Counted from the first letter of the stretch, positions 7,914-16,765 are shown. The stretch is 64,000 nucleotides of DNA from Paenibacillus sp. PastM-3 (GCF_029893965.1 NZ_JARXXP010000017.1:90562-154561), one strand, 5' to 3'. Translations and numbers: made by a program. The notes: generated from the letters alone by a model not told the origin.

Positions 7914-9794
7914 TTGAAGAAAATAGTCATTTTGGGCGGCGGCTACGGCGGCGTACTCACGGCTAAGAAACTGGCAAAGAAATTTAAGAACGACAAAGAT
8001 GTAGAAATTAAACTTATCGACCGGAATCCCTATCACACTCTTTTGACTGAGCTGCATGAGGTTTCAGCGAACCGCGCGCCTGAGGATTCAATTAAGATCG
8101 ATCTGAAGAAAATCTTTGCAGGTCTTAAAGTTGATGTAGTTCTTGATGAGATCAGCAATATCGATTTCAAGAACAAGAAGCTTAAATCAGATAAAGCTAC
8201 TTATGCTTATGATTACCTGGTAATCGGCACAGGAAGCAAACCGACCTTCTTCGGTATTCCTGGAGCTGAAGAGAATACCTTCTCCTTCTGGTCCTATGAC
8301 GACGCGGTAGCGCTGAAACGTCAAATCCGCGATATGTACACCAAAGCTGCCAAGGAAAAAAATCCGGCCATACGCCGTGCAATGCTGACCTTCGTTATCA
8401 TCGGCGCCGGCTTCACCGGTGTCGAGCTGGTCGGTGAAATGGCTGAACAGCGCGATGAATTGTGCAGAGAGTTCTTTATCGATCCTTCCGAGGTACGCCT
8501 GATTGTTGCGGATATGGCTCCTAAGGTTCTGCCGATTCTGCCGGATAAGCTGATTCAAAAGGCTGAAGCCCGTCTACGCAAGCTGAATGTAGAAATCGTA
8601 ACCGGCGCAAAAATCACCGAAGTCGGCAAAGGCAGCGTTGCCCTCGGCGAGAAGAACGTTGTTGAGTCCCAGACGATTGTCTGGACTGCAGGCGTTGAAG
8701 GTTCGGAAATTGTGGGCAACCTTGATGTTAAACAGGAAGGCCGTAAACGTATCGTTACCAACGAGCACCTGGAGAGCGTTGACCATAAGAATGTCTATGT
8801 TGTCGGGGATAACATCTTCTTTATTCCAGAAGGCGAAACCCGCCCTGTACCGCAAATGGTTGAGAACGCTGAACAAGCGGCTCCAGTCATTGCCGGAAAC
8901 ATCACAGCTGACATCAAAGGTACAGCTAAAAAAGCCTACAAACCGGGATTCCACGGTACGATGGTTTCCATCGGAAGCCGCTACGGTGTAGCGAACGTTG
9001 GACTTCCAGGCAAGCTGTTCATGCTTACCGGTTTTATGGCTATGCTGTCCAAACATTTTATCAATATGTTCTACCTCTCTCAAGTGGTAGGTTTTAACAA
9101 GGTATGGACTTACATGATGCACGAGTTCTTCCATGTTGAGAACCGTAAGAGCTTCCTGGGCGGCCATTTCTCCAAGCGTTCGCCTAACTTCTGGATCGTT
9201 CCGCTGCGTATGCTGCTCGGGGGAATGTGGCTGTATGAAGGTATCGACAAGCTGAAGAAGATCTGGGAAGATCCGGATAAGATTTTCCTGATTCCGGCTG
9301 CTCCTTTTGCTACTGATGCTGCATCCTCTGCCAGTGTAGCTGTAGATGCGGTTAAAGATACAGTAGACGCTCAATCGGCAGCTTCAGCTGTATCGACTGC
9401 CAAAGAAGCCGTATCTGCCCTTCCGGTTCCAGGATTCATTTATGACACTACCAACTGGTTCATGGATTTAATGTTCTACAACAACGACGGTTCCTACACT
9501 TTCCTGGCTAAATGGTTCCAAATCGGTATGGTTTGCGCCGAAATCGTCTTTGGTGTGATGCTGATCGTCGGCCTGTTCACAGCGATTTCCTCGATAGCAA
9601 CCATTGCTATGGCAGCTATGATCTGGTCTTCGAAGATGGCAGCAACAGAAATGCTCTGGTATGTTGCAGCAGCGATTGCCTGCATCGGCGGCTCCGGCAG
9701 CACCTTCGGCCTTGACTACTACGTTCTGCCTTGGCTCAAGAAGCAGTGGAAGAGACTTCCGCTCGTACGGCGCTGGTATCTCTTTACGGACTGA
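7914..9794 (+). CDS. ndh2: Type II NADH dehydrogenase with membrane C-terminal extension (Ndh2)
   Basis: A single-subunit NADH:quinone oxidoreductase that passes electrons from NADH to a (demethyl)menaquinone. The N-terminal 400 residues are the NDH-2 flavoprotein: FAD loop ILGGGYGG (about 5-12), NADH loop VIIGAGFTGVELVGE (about 161-175) and the FAD-contacting VYVVGDN. Residues about 420-626 add several membrane helices, split by an Ala/Ser/Val-rich stretch, as in the EET-type Ndh2 of Listeria and lactic acid bacteria; ordinary Ndh is about 400 residues. It starts at TTG with GAGGTG 8 nt upstream. Context (FMN lipoprotein before, prenyl synthase after) supports an EET role rather than aerobic respiration. 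Confidence 0.92.
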   Translation: MKKIVILGGGYGGVLTAKKLAKKFKNDKDVEIKLIDRNPYHTLLTELHEVSANRAPEDSIKIDLKKIFAGLKVDVVLDEISNIDFKNKKLKSDKATYAYDYLVIGTGSKPTFFGIPGAEENTFSFWSYDDAVALKRQIRDMYTKAAKEKNPAIRRAMLTFVIIGAGFTGVELVGEMAEQRDELCREFFIDPSEVRLIVADMAPKVLPILPDKLIQKAEARLRKLNVEIVTGAKITEVGKGSVALGEKNVVESQTIVWTAGVEGSEIVGNLDVKQEGRKRIVTNEHLESVDHKNVYVVGDNIFFIPEGETRPVPQMVENAEQAAPVIAGNITADIKGTAKKAYKPGFHGTMVSIGSRYGVANVGLPGKLFMLTGFMAMLSKHFINMFYLSQVVGFNKVWTYMMHEFFHVENRKSFLGGHFSKRSPNFWIVPLRMLLGGMWLYEGIDKLKKIWEDPDKIFLIPAAPFATDAASSASVAVDAVKDTVDAQSAASAVSTAKEAVSALPVPGFIYDTTNWFMDLMFYNNDGSYTFLAKWFQIGMVCAEIVFGVMLIVGLFTAISSIATIAMAAMIWSSKMAATEMLWYVAAAIACIGGSGSTFGLDYYVLPWLKKQWKRLPLVRRWYLFTD

Positions 9795-9843
9795 TATTAT
9801 TATGTGTTTTATATGTGCTACAGTTGAATAATATATTCTAAGG

Positions 9844-9870
9844 AGTAATGTGTCCCTGGGACACATTACT
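9844..9870. promoter_or_regulatory. 27-bp perfect palindrome between ndh2 and the hepS-like gene
   Basis: AGTAATGTGTCCC and its exact complement flank a single T. Flanking AAGGAG/CTCTCCTT extends the symmetry imperfectly. No T-run follows, so it looks more like an operator or an RNA processing/stability hairpin than a terminator. It lies 95 bp before the hepS-like start. Confidence 0.55.
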
Positions 9871-9964
9871 CTCCTTGTTTAACAAGGTTTTAAAGATTGG
9901 TTTTGTAGGGATAATCAGGGCGGTGGATGCTTCCGTCAAAACCGACATGAAGGAGAGAAGCTTA

Positions 9965-10414
9965 ATGAACAGACAACTTATTGAAGATGCTTTCCGGCAA
10001 TTGCAGGCTGAAATGTCCCCGATCGCCGGTATTCAATTGGATCTCTCTCCGGCGGAATGTGAGCGGATGCTCGCGGTACTGGAACGCCATGATCTGGAAT
10101 ATGACCGTAAAGTCCATTTGCTTGGTATTTATAGCATTCTTACCCTGGCTGCTGAGCGCCATATGGAATGCGTCCCACATCACCCCGACCTTACCCGCAA
10201 CATTTTGGACGGAGATTATTTATACAGCTTCTATTTGCAGTTCGCAGTGAAATGCCGTGAGCTGGACCTGGTTGCTTACCTCGCTTCCTCCGTTAAGAAA
10301 ATGCAGATCAGACGTTCAAATGGAGACTTCGCAGAGTATAATCCGGCGGCTGGAATTGATGAATTCCTTCTCCAGGAGAGCAGGCAGCGAAGCCGCACAA
10401 GCAAAGCCATTTGA
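9965..10414 (+). CDS. HepS-like component I of polyprenyl diphosphate synthase
   Basis: A 149-residue helical protein. The segment ILDGDYLYSFYLQFA (about residues 79-93) resembles the GDY motif of heptaprenyl diphosphate synthase component I (HepS), the non-catalytic partner that sets chain length; B. subtilis HepS is about 250 residues, so this is a short form. It sits 18 bp before the catalytic polyprenyl synthase gene, as hepS sits near hepT. Start chosen at 9965 because AAGGAGAG lies 7 nt upstream; the open frame reaches back to 9848 through a palindrome and is not credible there. Assignment rests on this motif and context. Confidence 0.6.
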   Translation: MNRQLIEDAFRQLQAEMSPIAGIQLDLSPAECERMLAVLERHDLEYDRKVHLLGIYSILTLAAERHMECVPHHPDLTRNILDGDYLYSFYLQFAVKCRELDLVAYLASSVKKMQIRRSNGDFAEYNPAAGIDEFLLQESRQRSRTSKAI

Positions 10415-10432
10415 CAGGTGGGAATCCGATAG

Positions 10433-11413
10433 ATGAAGCTGCATGAATCCTTAAACATTGACCTGAATGAAATTAACCGTGAAATCGAAAATATAGTGGC
10501 TCGTGATAAGGATGTCCCCAAAAAATCACAGCTCGCCCAGAGTATCCTGGAGCTGGTCGGCTCCGGAGGCAAGCGCCTGCGTCCGCTTATGGTCATTGTC
10601 GGCGGCCGGTTCGGCCGCAAACCAGCCGGACGCAGAACACTGCAGCTCTCTGCCGCTGCTGAATTTATTCACGCCGCCTCTTTAATTCATGATGATATTA
10701 TCGACGATGCCGAGCTGCGGCGCGGCGGAGCCGCCCTGCATGTGAAGACCGGCGTACTCTCCGCTGTCCATATCGGCAATTACATGTCCGCCAGAATCAT
10801 CGAGCTGTTAAGCAAATATAGCGGAGACAAATACCGCTACGTCCATGACCTGTCATCTGTAGCTACCGCCCAGCTCTGCCTTGGGGAATACCAGCAGATG
10901 GAGCATGCCTTCGATTATGATCTGACGCTCGAGCAATACCTTGAGAAGTCCCTTAACAAGACGGCGATGCTGATGGCTACCTGCCTGCGGGTAGGCGCAC
11001 TCTCTACAGAAAGTCCCGAAGAGGTGGCCCAGCTCCTGTACCGCTTCGGCGAGGCGCTGGGCATGTCGTTTCAGATCCAGGATGATCTGCTCGACTTCAC
11101 CCAGTCTGCCGAGAAGCTGGGCAAGCCTGCCGGCAGTGATCTGCGGCACGGCCAGGTAACGCTTCCTGTCCTGTTCGCCCTCCAGGACCCTGCGCTCGCT
11201 CCAGCGATCCGCAAGATTGGCCCCGGTTCCTCCGAAGAAGAGGTTACTTATGTACTGAATCTCATTACCAGCAGCGATGCCCTTGCCCGCACTGCGGAGG
11301 TGAGCCAGAGCTATCTGGACCAGGCGGCTGCCATTATTCAGCAGCTCTCCGGGTATCCGGCTCATGCCGATCTGCAGACACTGCTGCAGTATTTTGCCGG
11401 CCGTGATTACTGA
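10433..11413 (+). CDS. dmkB: Polyprenyl diphosphate synthase (DmkB/HepT-like)
   Basis: A 326-residue trans-isoprenyl diphosphate synthase that elongates farnesyl diphosphate to the side chain of a menaquinone-type quinone. The first aspartate-rich motif is DDIIDDAELRRG (about 87-98) and the second QDDLLDF (about 218-224), with GGKRLRP near residue 46. Full length. It lies 18 bp after the hepS-like gene in the ndh2 cluster; in Listeria and lactobacilli the corresponding DmkB makes the prenyl tail for the EET demethylmenaquinone. A terminator follows. It could instead be the housekeeping heptaprenyl synthase; position favours the EET role. Confidence 0.88.
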   Translation: MKLHESLNIDLNEINREIENIVARDKDVPKKSQLAQSILELVGSGGKRLRPLMVIVGGRFGRKPAGRRTLQLSAAAEFIHAASLIHDDIIDDAELRRGGAALHVKTGVLSAVHIGNYMSARIIELLSKYSGDKYRYVHDLSSVATAQLCLGEYQQMEHAFDYDLTLEQYLEKSLNKTAMLMATCLRVGALSTESPEEVAQLLYRFGEALGMSFQIQDDLLDFTQSAEKLGKPAGSDLRHGQVTLPVLFALQDPALAPAIRKIGPGSSEEEVTYVLNLITSSDALARTAEVSQSYLDQAAAIIQQLSGYPAHADLQTLLQYFAGRDY

Positions 11414-11478
11414 GATATTAAGGTATGTATAAACACATTAAGCCGTATCTTAAACGTGTTAAATTTTAACTATTCCTC

Positions 11479-11502
11479 AAAGAGCCTTCGGGCTCTTTTT
11501 TT
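11479..11502 (+). terminator. Rho-independent terminator after dmkB
   Basis: AAGAGCC-TTCG-GGCTCTT followed by a T tract, 65 bp after the dmkB stop codon. A UUCG tetraloop closes the stem. Confidence 0.92.
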
Positions 11503-11541
11503 GCGTTCTGGCGCTATGGGAATACGGGGAGACTACGGCGA

Positions 11542-11732
11542 TTAACTAAGTGGAAATTCGCCATCTAATTTTCTGAAAACCACCGGAAATAGGATAATAG
11601 ATGGAAAAAGCACACTTAATATGATCTCTTTTGCGTCAAAAAGGAATTCCCGGCTAAATTAAGTGTTGATTTTCCACCTATTCACTACAATTTTAAAAAA
11701 ACAGGGAATTTAGTTAGCGAAAATCCACTTAG
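11542..11732. repeat. Dispersed intergenic repeat, copy 1
   Basis: About 190 bp beginning TAAGTGGAAATTCGCCATCTA and ending AAAATCCACTTAG. Internally it has inverted CCATCTA/TAGATGG and AAGTG/CACTT pairs. The same head and tail words recur at 32563-32752 and 53623-53880, always in gaps between genes. It has no coding potential. Confidence 0.75.
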
Positions 11733-11772
11733 ATGCTCATGACCTGCAGCTTGTGTCCCTTTCTATCTTTAT

Positions 11773-11808
11773 TTTTGCTTTTGCTTTTGCTTTTGCTTTT
11801 GCTTTTGC
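11773..11808. repeat. Six tandem copies of TTTTGC
   Basis: Six perfect head-to-tail copies of a 6-bp unit in a non-coding gap; a possible slippage site. Confidence 0.95.
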
Positions 11809-11880
11809 TTTTCAGTTTTTGCTAAACCAGCGAACGCAGCAAAGCGCCCGTGAGCGTTGTTTAGCAGTTGTTTGTTTTTC

Positions 11881-11978
11881 GGGGTTCGGGGTTCGGGGTT
11901 CGGGGTTCGGGGTTCGGGGTTCGGGGTTCGGGGTTCGGGGTTCGGGGTTCGGGGTTCGGGGTTCGGGGTTCGGGGTTG
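11881..11978 (+). repeat. Thirteen tandem GGGGTTC heptamers (G-quadruplex prone)
   Basis: Thirteen perfect 7-bp copies (11881-11971) plus an imperfect fourteenth. Each copy has a run of four G on the plus strand, spaced by three bases, which meets the usual criterion for stacked G-quadruplexes. The frames crossing it are repeat translations, not genes. Confidence 0.97.
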
Positions 11979-12207
11979 GGTTGTTCTTATTTTTTGGTTT
12001 GGCTCTAAACGTTGTTGCACAGCAAAAAGGCCGCGTAGCCAGCCTTTACGCGCCCTTGCTGCCCGCCCCCTACTGGGCCGGGCCTGTTGTCTTTTTGTTG
12101 TTAGCCAAGCGAGGCAAAGAGCGAGCGGAGAGGAATTTTGAGCCTTACGGAGCGGGAGCGTCCGCCTAAAAGCTTTCCAAAGGAAAGCTCGCATCGGAAG
12201 CATACGC

Positions 12208-12260
12208 TATGTTTGGATTTCTACCGCAGACTGCGGGTTAAATGAGGAAATCCAAACATA
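12208..12260. other. Long hairpin with nested stem in non-coding gap
   Basis: Perfect 14-bp arms (TATGTTTGGATTTC and complement) enclose a 25-base loop that itself holds CCGCA-GAC-TGCGG. A smaller hairpin, AAAGCTTTCC/GGAAAGCT, lies just upstream (about 12169-12189). It may be part of an untranslated RNA or a mobile-element remnant. There is no gene between 11414 and 12339. Confidence 0.6.
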
Positions 12261-12339
12261 ACAGCGGCCGGAAGTCCAAACATTCCTCGCAGCAGAGCCT
12301 CCCCTGCCGAGCAACAGCGGGCCTCCCTACCAAGCGCCC

Positions 12340-13224
12340 CTAGCTGACATAAAAATAATCAATCAGCGTGCACAGTACAATCACCATACTGATCACCTGG
12401 TTCAAATTATAAGAAGCCACCTTCATCAGCTTCCGGTTCGACGGCTTGATGATCTGATGCTCCGTCATCAGAAGCAGAGTTGCGATGCCGATGCCGACCA
12501 GATACATCCAGCCCAGATCGCGCCAGACGTACAGGAAGAGCAGCAGCAGCACCATGATGAAATGCAGGCCCTTGGAGATGAGCAGCGCATTCTTCAGCCC
12601 GAAGAAGCTCGGAATCGACCAGAGGCCGTGCCGCCGGTCAAACTCGATGTCCTGGGTGCCGTAGATGATGTCAAAGCCGGCAATCCACAGCATAACGACT
12701 GTGCCGATTACAAACGGTGTGAAGGCAATGTTCCCGGTCACAGCGAACCATGCACCGATGGGCGCTGAGGCAATGACAAAGCCCAGATACAGATGGCTTA
12801 GGAACGTGAACCGTTTAGTGTACGAATAACTGGAGATCAGGACAATCGCCACAGGCGACAGAATCAGGCAGAGCAGATTCAGCATGCCGGAGGCAACGAT
12901 AAACACGGCGTAGTTGATAATAATAAACAGAATAACTTCCTTCTCTGCCAGCAGCTGCTGCGGCAGATGCCGGTGCGCCGTCCGCGGATTCTGCTTGTCA
13001 AAGGTGCGGTCAACCAGCCGGTTGAAGGCATTGGCGCCATTGCGCGCCCCGATCAGGGCAATCAGCCCCCACACCATCATATGCCCGGAAGGCCATCCGC
13101 CGGCGGCCCAGACCATTGAGATGACGGCAAACGGCAGAGAGAAAAGCGTATGTGAGAACATAACCAGCTCGCTGAACATTTTCAGCTTAAGGGCTGTCGT
13201 CTTAAAAGCATTCATAATAACCAT
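12340..13224 (-). CDS. UbiA-family prenyltransferase (MqnP/DmkA-type quinone biosynthesis)
   Basis: A 294-residue membrane prenyltransferase with about eight helices that joins a polyprenyl tail to an aromatic quinone precursor. The Mg-binding motif is NAFNRLVDRTFDKQNPRT (about residues 65-82); the second aspartate motif is DIIYGTQDIEFDRRHG. The NPRT form resembles UbiA/MqnP rather than classical MenA. Start ATG 13224 follows AAAGGA at 8 nt. It lies 42 bp after the aminotransferase gene, in one likely transcript. With dmkB nearby on the other strand it may supply the EET quinone, the role of DmkA in Listeria; a futalosine-pathway role is the alternative. Confidence 0.85.
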   Translation of the reverse strand: MVIMNAFKTTALKLKMFSELVMFSHTLFSLPFAVISMVWAAGGWPSGHMMVWGLIALIGARNGANAFNRLVDRTFDKQNPRTAHRHLPQQLLAEKEVILFIIINYAVFIVASGMLNLLCLILSPVAIVLISSYSYTKRFTFLSHLYLGFVIASAPIGAWFAVTGNIAFTPFVIGTVVMLWIAGFDIIYGTQDIEFDRRHGLWSIPSFFGLKNALLISKGLHFIMVLLLLFLYVWRDLGWMYLVGIGIATLLLMTEHQIIKPSNRKLMKVASYNLNQVISMVIVLCTLIDYFYVS

Positions 13225-13266
13225 TGTATTCGTCCTTTACCTTTGATTCCTGCGCCTGCTGCCGGC

Positions 13267-14577
13267 TTAAGCCTGCACAGCGGCAGACAAGCGGCGCGAG
13301 GCCTGCAGCAGCGCCTCACCCAGCGCCTTCAGCAGACCGTCTATATTCTCCGCAGTAACAACCAGCGGCGGCTGGAAGGCGAGGACATTGCGGCCGATGC
13401 CATTTTTACCGATCAGATATCCGCAGTCCTTCATGTCTTCCAGCACATCATCAGTCAGTTCAGCAGCACTCACAGCAGCATTGCCGGCCAGCTCAGCTCC
13501 CAGCATGAAGCCGGTGCCCCGCACGTCCGTGATCAGCGCCGGATAGCTTTCCTGCAGCTGCTCCAGTCCGGCTTTCAGGCGGGCGCCCAGCTCTGCCGCA
13601 CGTGCCGGCAGCTGCTCACCCTCAATATAATCAAGCACAGCCAGCGCCGTAGCTGCCGAGACCGGATTACCGCCGAAGGTGGAGGCCGACGGACGGTTCA
13701 GGGAGGCGGCGATTTCATCTGTAGTGGCGAAGGCTGCTACCGGCACGCCGTTGCCGAGCGCTTTTGCCATACTAATAATATCCGGAACCACTCCGAAATG
13801 CTCGATTGCGAACATGGCGCCGGTACGGCCGTAGCCGGTCTGGATCTCATCGTCGATCAGCAGCACGCCGTATTGCTCCAGCAGCGCCTTGACCTCGCGG
13901 AAATACGAAGCCGCCGGCATAATCATGCCGCCATTGCCCTGAATCGGTTCAACGATCATCGCGGCGATGGTATCTCCCTTTTCTTCCAGGACCCGCTTCA
14001 GGCTCTTAATGGACAAGGCTGCCGCCTCTTCCAGAGTCAGATCAGGATGATACGGCCGCTCAATAAAGGTGACATCCTCGTCCAAATAGTTATCCGTCCG
14101 CCACATCTGCAGACCGGTTACACTCATCGTCAGATTGGTGCGTCCGTGCAGGCCGCTCTCCAGCGCAATAAAGCCCTTGCGTCCGGTATGCATTCTGGCC
14201 AGCAATAGCGCACCCTCATTCGCCTCCGAGCCGCTGTTCACGAAAAAGCTGCGCCGCAGGTTCCCCGGAAGCACCGCCGCAAGCCGCTCAGCGAGATCAA
14301 CGTTCGGCTGGGTCAAATATACAGTCGATGTATGCTGGAGCTGCTGAAGCTGGGCAATGGTGCGGTCTGTAATCGCCGGATTGCAGTGGCCGCAGGCCAC
14401 CACAGAGACACCGGCGAAGAAATCCGTGTATTCTTTGCCGTTCTCATCATAAACATACTGCATGCTCCCGCGTACAATTTGCGGGGCATCACGGTAAAAG
14501 TGTGCGGTACAAGGATAGAAATACTGCCTGCGTTTGGCGGCGACAGCCTCTCTGCCGATAAATGATGTTGTTTCCAT
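13267..14577 (-). CDS. Class III PLP aminotransferase (AGXT2-like)
   Basis: A 436-residue fold-type I class III aminotransferase. Marks: FVNSGSEANEGALLLAR (PLP phosphate contact), LLIDDEIQTGYGRTG with the cofactor-binding Asp, SMAKALGNGVP with the Schiff-base lysine, and STFGGNPVSAA. Such enzymes transfer amino groups from omega-amino acids or alanine to pyruvate or glyoxylate; the exact substrate is open. Start 14577 has GAGGG 7 nt upstream; the longer frame to 14760 runs through non-coding DNA and an FNR-like site. It is the first gene of a pair with the prenyltransferase. Confidence 0.9.
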   Translation of the reverse strand: METTSFIGREAVAAKRRQYFYPCTAHFYRDAPQIVRGSMQYVYDENGKEYTDFFAGVSVVACGHCNPAITDRTIAQLQQLQHTSTVYLTQPNVDLAERLAAVLPGNLRRSFFVNSGSEANEGALLLARMHTGRKGFIALESGLHGRTNLTMSVTGLQMWRTDNYLDEDVTFIERPYHPDLTLEEAAALSIKSLKRVLEEKGDTIAAMIVEPIQGNGGMIMPAASYFREVKALLEQYGVLLIDDEIQTGYGRTGAMFAIEHFGVVPDIISMAKALGNGVPVAAFATTDEIAASLNRPSASTFGGNPVSAATALAVLDYIEGEQLPARAAELGARLKAGLEQLQESYPALITDVRGTGFMLGAELAGNAAVSAAELTDDVLEDMKDCGYLIGKNGIGRNVLAFQPPLVVTAENIDGLLKALGEALLQASRRLSAAVQA

Positions 14578-14744
14578 GAAGATGCCCTCGCTTTCGCTTG
14601 ATGAATTCTGCGCAGAACCGGAAACCGTCCTGTTCAGGACGGCGTAGCCGGTTATTCTTGCTCTACTAACTATTATATCGTCTGCCGCCAGATTTATGGG
14701 ATAAAAGATGGCGAATCTTCCAATTCGCTTGCCTATCAATCTTC

Positions 14745-14761
14745 TTGTGAAAAATGTCACT
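14745..14761. promoter_or_regulatory. FNR/CRP-type palindrome upstream of the aminotransferase-prenyltransferase pair
   Basis: TTGTGA-AAAATG-TCACT fits TGTGA-N6-TCACA with one mismatch. It lies 168 bp before the aminotransferase start. The flank AAATGTCACTT, then two variable bases, then AAGTCTAT, is the same as at the lipoprotein promoter (6878-6898), though in the opposite orientation to the gene it would serve. Confidence 0.5.
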
Positions 14762-14820
14762 TGAAAGTCTATACTCTGGCAAAATAAACAGCATGTACCT
14801 ATAATTTTAAATTTGAAATA

Positions 14821-16746
14821 TTAATTAAACTGCAGCGAGCCCAACGTATATCCGGCATACACCGGCTTCAGCCCACCCAGCAGCTCCTCTTTATTTCCCT
14901 TGCCGCCAATAGCAGCCTGATATGCTGAAATGATTGTACGCAGCTCTTCAATGCTGTAGGTAGCTCCTTCAATCCGGAAGGTGGAGATTCCCAAGCCGCT
15001 CATTTCATCCAGCATCGGCAGATAACACAGCTCTTTGGCGAACAGCAGGTGGCAGCGTCCGTATTGGTCGCGGTAGACCGGATTTTCACCTTTGTCTGTT
15101 TTGAGCACAAGCACGTCATTGCTGACAAATATATTATCTTCCTCGCCGATCGGCTCCATAACCTCAGTGTTTTCGAACAGGTCATGCTCCATATACATCA
15201 GTGCTGGCGTGCCGTGTACGACAACTTCAAGCGGCAGATTACAGCAGGAGGTAAAGGTGGCAAAATGCTCTAACGTCATCTCTGGTGAAACCGTCAGCTT
15301 TTGCAGGCCGAGTCCGGTATACAGTTCTGCAGCCAGATGATTGTATACATTGAGGTTTACATCACCGATCATCGGATAACCCATATCCTTAAAGCGGCGG
15401 ATCGCTCCCAGATTTGTAACCAGCAAACCGTCTACCGGCAGGCGTTCTCCGCTCAATAGCTGGCTAAACTGGTCAAAATGCAGCTCCGTCATCATCCGCG
15501 GCATGCCCAGATACAGCTTCGTCTCACCTTTTAGCGCGCCCAGCTCTTTAATATCCTGTTTGGTTAGCGGCAGATCCGGTTCAAACACGTCGCCCGGCAG
15601 ATACAAATGCTCTACGCCCAGTTCCAGCGCCAGCTTCGCCTGCTCCATATTGTTAACGCGCACTGCCAGTTCAGGCTTGCTCACCTGCGCTTTTTTGCCT
15701 TCTGCCATCCGCTCACGCAGCTGGATTACCCGGCTCTCCGACAGCTCACGCTCTGAAGTAGGGGTGCTGAACACTTTTCCCGTACTGTAGAATTTCCCTG
15801 TTCCTTCATAGCGGCGGTTAATATTCGATAATCCCGGCTTGCCAAAAGCGTACGCTGTAGAAAAGTCACGTTTGCGGTTGTTGTACAGTGTTTTGGAGTC
15901 TACGGTGCGATCGAATCCAAGCGGATCATCGATATAGCGGTCGATCGCTTCGCCGTAGCTGTTCGCCAGCATCACCATGAATTCCTTGTCGCGCATCCGT
16001 CCTTCAATTTTGAACGAGGTAATTCCTGATTCGATCAGCTCCGGCAAATGCTCGTACATGAACATATCTTTGACCGCCAGCGGATACTCAGCAGGGAAAA
16101 CGTAGCCGTCCTTCTTGATCCGGTAATCCCAGCGGCAGGGCTTCATGCATTTGCCCCGGTTGCTGCTCATTCCGAACACCTGGGAGCTGAAATAGCAGTT
16201 GGCCCCGTGCACCGAGCACATATCACCGTGAATGAAATACTCCAGCTCCATTCCGCTTCTCTGCCCCAGCACCTTTGCAGTCTGCAGGTCCATCTCACGT
16301 GAAGTGACTACCCGGCTTACCCCGAGATCGCGCAGCGCATAGATCATTTCAAGATTATGGACATTCATCATGACAGAAGCATGAATCGGTACGGTCAGCC
16401 CCATTTCGCGGATCAGCTCCAGCACCGCCATATCCTGTACAATCAGCGCATCCGGCTGAACCTCGTCCAGGAACTGCAGATACTCTCTGGCTTCTTCCAC
16501 ATCCTCTTCACTGAACAGATTGTTGACGGTAACATAGACTTTTTTGCCGAGATTATGGGCCATGACCAGCGCCTGGGCAATCTCCTCATGCGACAGGTTG
16601 TAGCCTTTGCGCATCATCCGCATATTCAGAACCGGTCCGCCAAAATAAACCGCATCACAAGCCGATTGAATGACTTCCTTGAAGATTTCAAACGTGCCTG
16701 CCGGTGCCAACAATTCAATTTCCCTGCCATTAAAATAACGTGCCAT
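14821..16746 (-). CDS. U32 family peptidase / collagenase-like protein
   Basis: A 641-residue U32-family protein. The N-terminal TIM-barrel part contains ELLAPAGTFEIFKEVIQSACDAVYFGG; the family signature lies in LEYFIHGDMCSVHGANCYFS (about 169-188) with further cysteines at GKCMKPCRW, which in related proteins bind an iron-sulfur cluster. Many U32 proteins (RlhA, TrhP) modify RNA by hydroxylation rather than cut proteins, so the peptidase name may mislead. It begins only 19 bp after ecfT with AGGAGG, so it is probably the last gene of the eetA operon. Confidence 0.88.
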   Translation of the reverse strand: MARYFNGREIELLAPAGTFEIFKEVIQSACDAVYFGGPVLNMRMMRKGYNLSHEEIAQALVMAHNLGKKVYVTVNNLFSEEDVEEAREYLQFLDEVQPDALIVQDMAVLELIREMGLTVPIHASVMMNVHNLEMIYALRDLGVSRVVTSREMDLQTAKVLGQRSGMELEYFIHGDMCSVHGANCYFSSQVFGMSSNRGKCMKPCRWDYRIKKDGYVFPAEYPLAVKDMFMYEHLPELIESGITSFKIEGRMRDKEFMVMLANSYGEAIDRYIDDPLGFDRTVDSKTLYNNRKRDFSTAYAFGKPGLSNINRRYEGTGKFYSTGKVFSTPTSERELSESRVIQLRERMAEGKKAQVSKPELAVRVNNMEQAKLALELGVEHLYLPGDVFEPDLPLTKQDIKELGALKGETKLYLGMPRMMTELHFDQFSQLLSGERLPVDGLLVTNLGAIRRFKDMGYPMIGDVNLNVYNHLAAELYTGLGLQKLTVSPEMTLEHFATFTSCCNLPLEVVVHGTPALMYMEHDLFENTEVMEPIGEEDNIFVSNDVLVLKTDKGENPVYRDQYGRCHLLFAKELCYLPMLDEMSGLGISTFRIEGATYSIEELRTIISAYQAAIGGKGNKEELLGGLKPVYAGYTLGSLQFN

Positions 16747-16765
16747 GCTTGTTTCCTCCTAAATA

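Noticed and set aside
9848..9964. N-terminal extension of the HepS-like protein to 9848
   Set aside because: It would translate through the 27-bp palindrome and lacks a ribosome site; AAGGAGAG before 9965 decides the start.
11769..12203. Long reading frames across the GGGGTTC and TTTTGC arrays
   Set aside because: They are pure translations of tandem repeats, open on both strands for compositional reasons, with no ribosome site.
12340..13224. Prenyltransferase named MenA
   Set aside because: The NRLVDRTFDKQNPRT motif is of UbiA/MqnP type, so only the superfamily role is stated.
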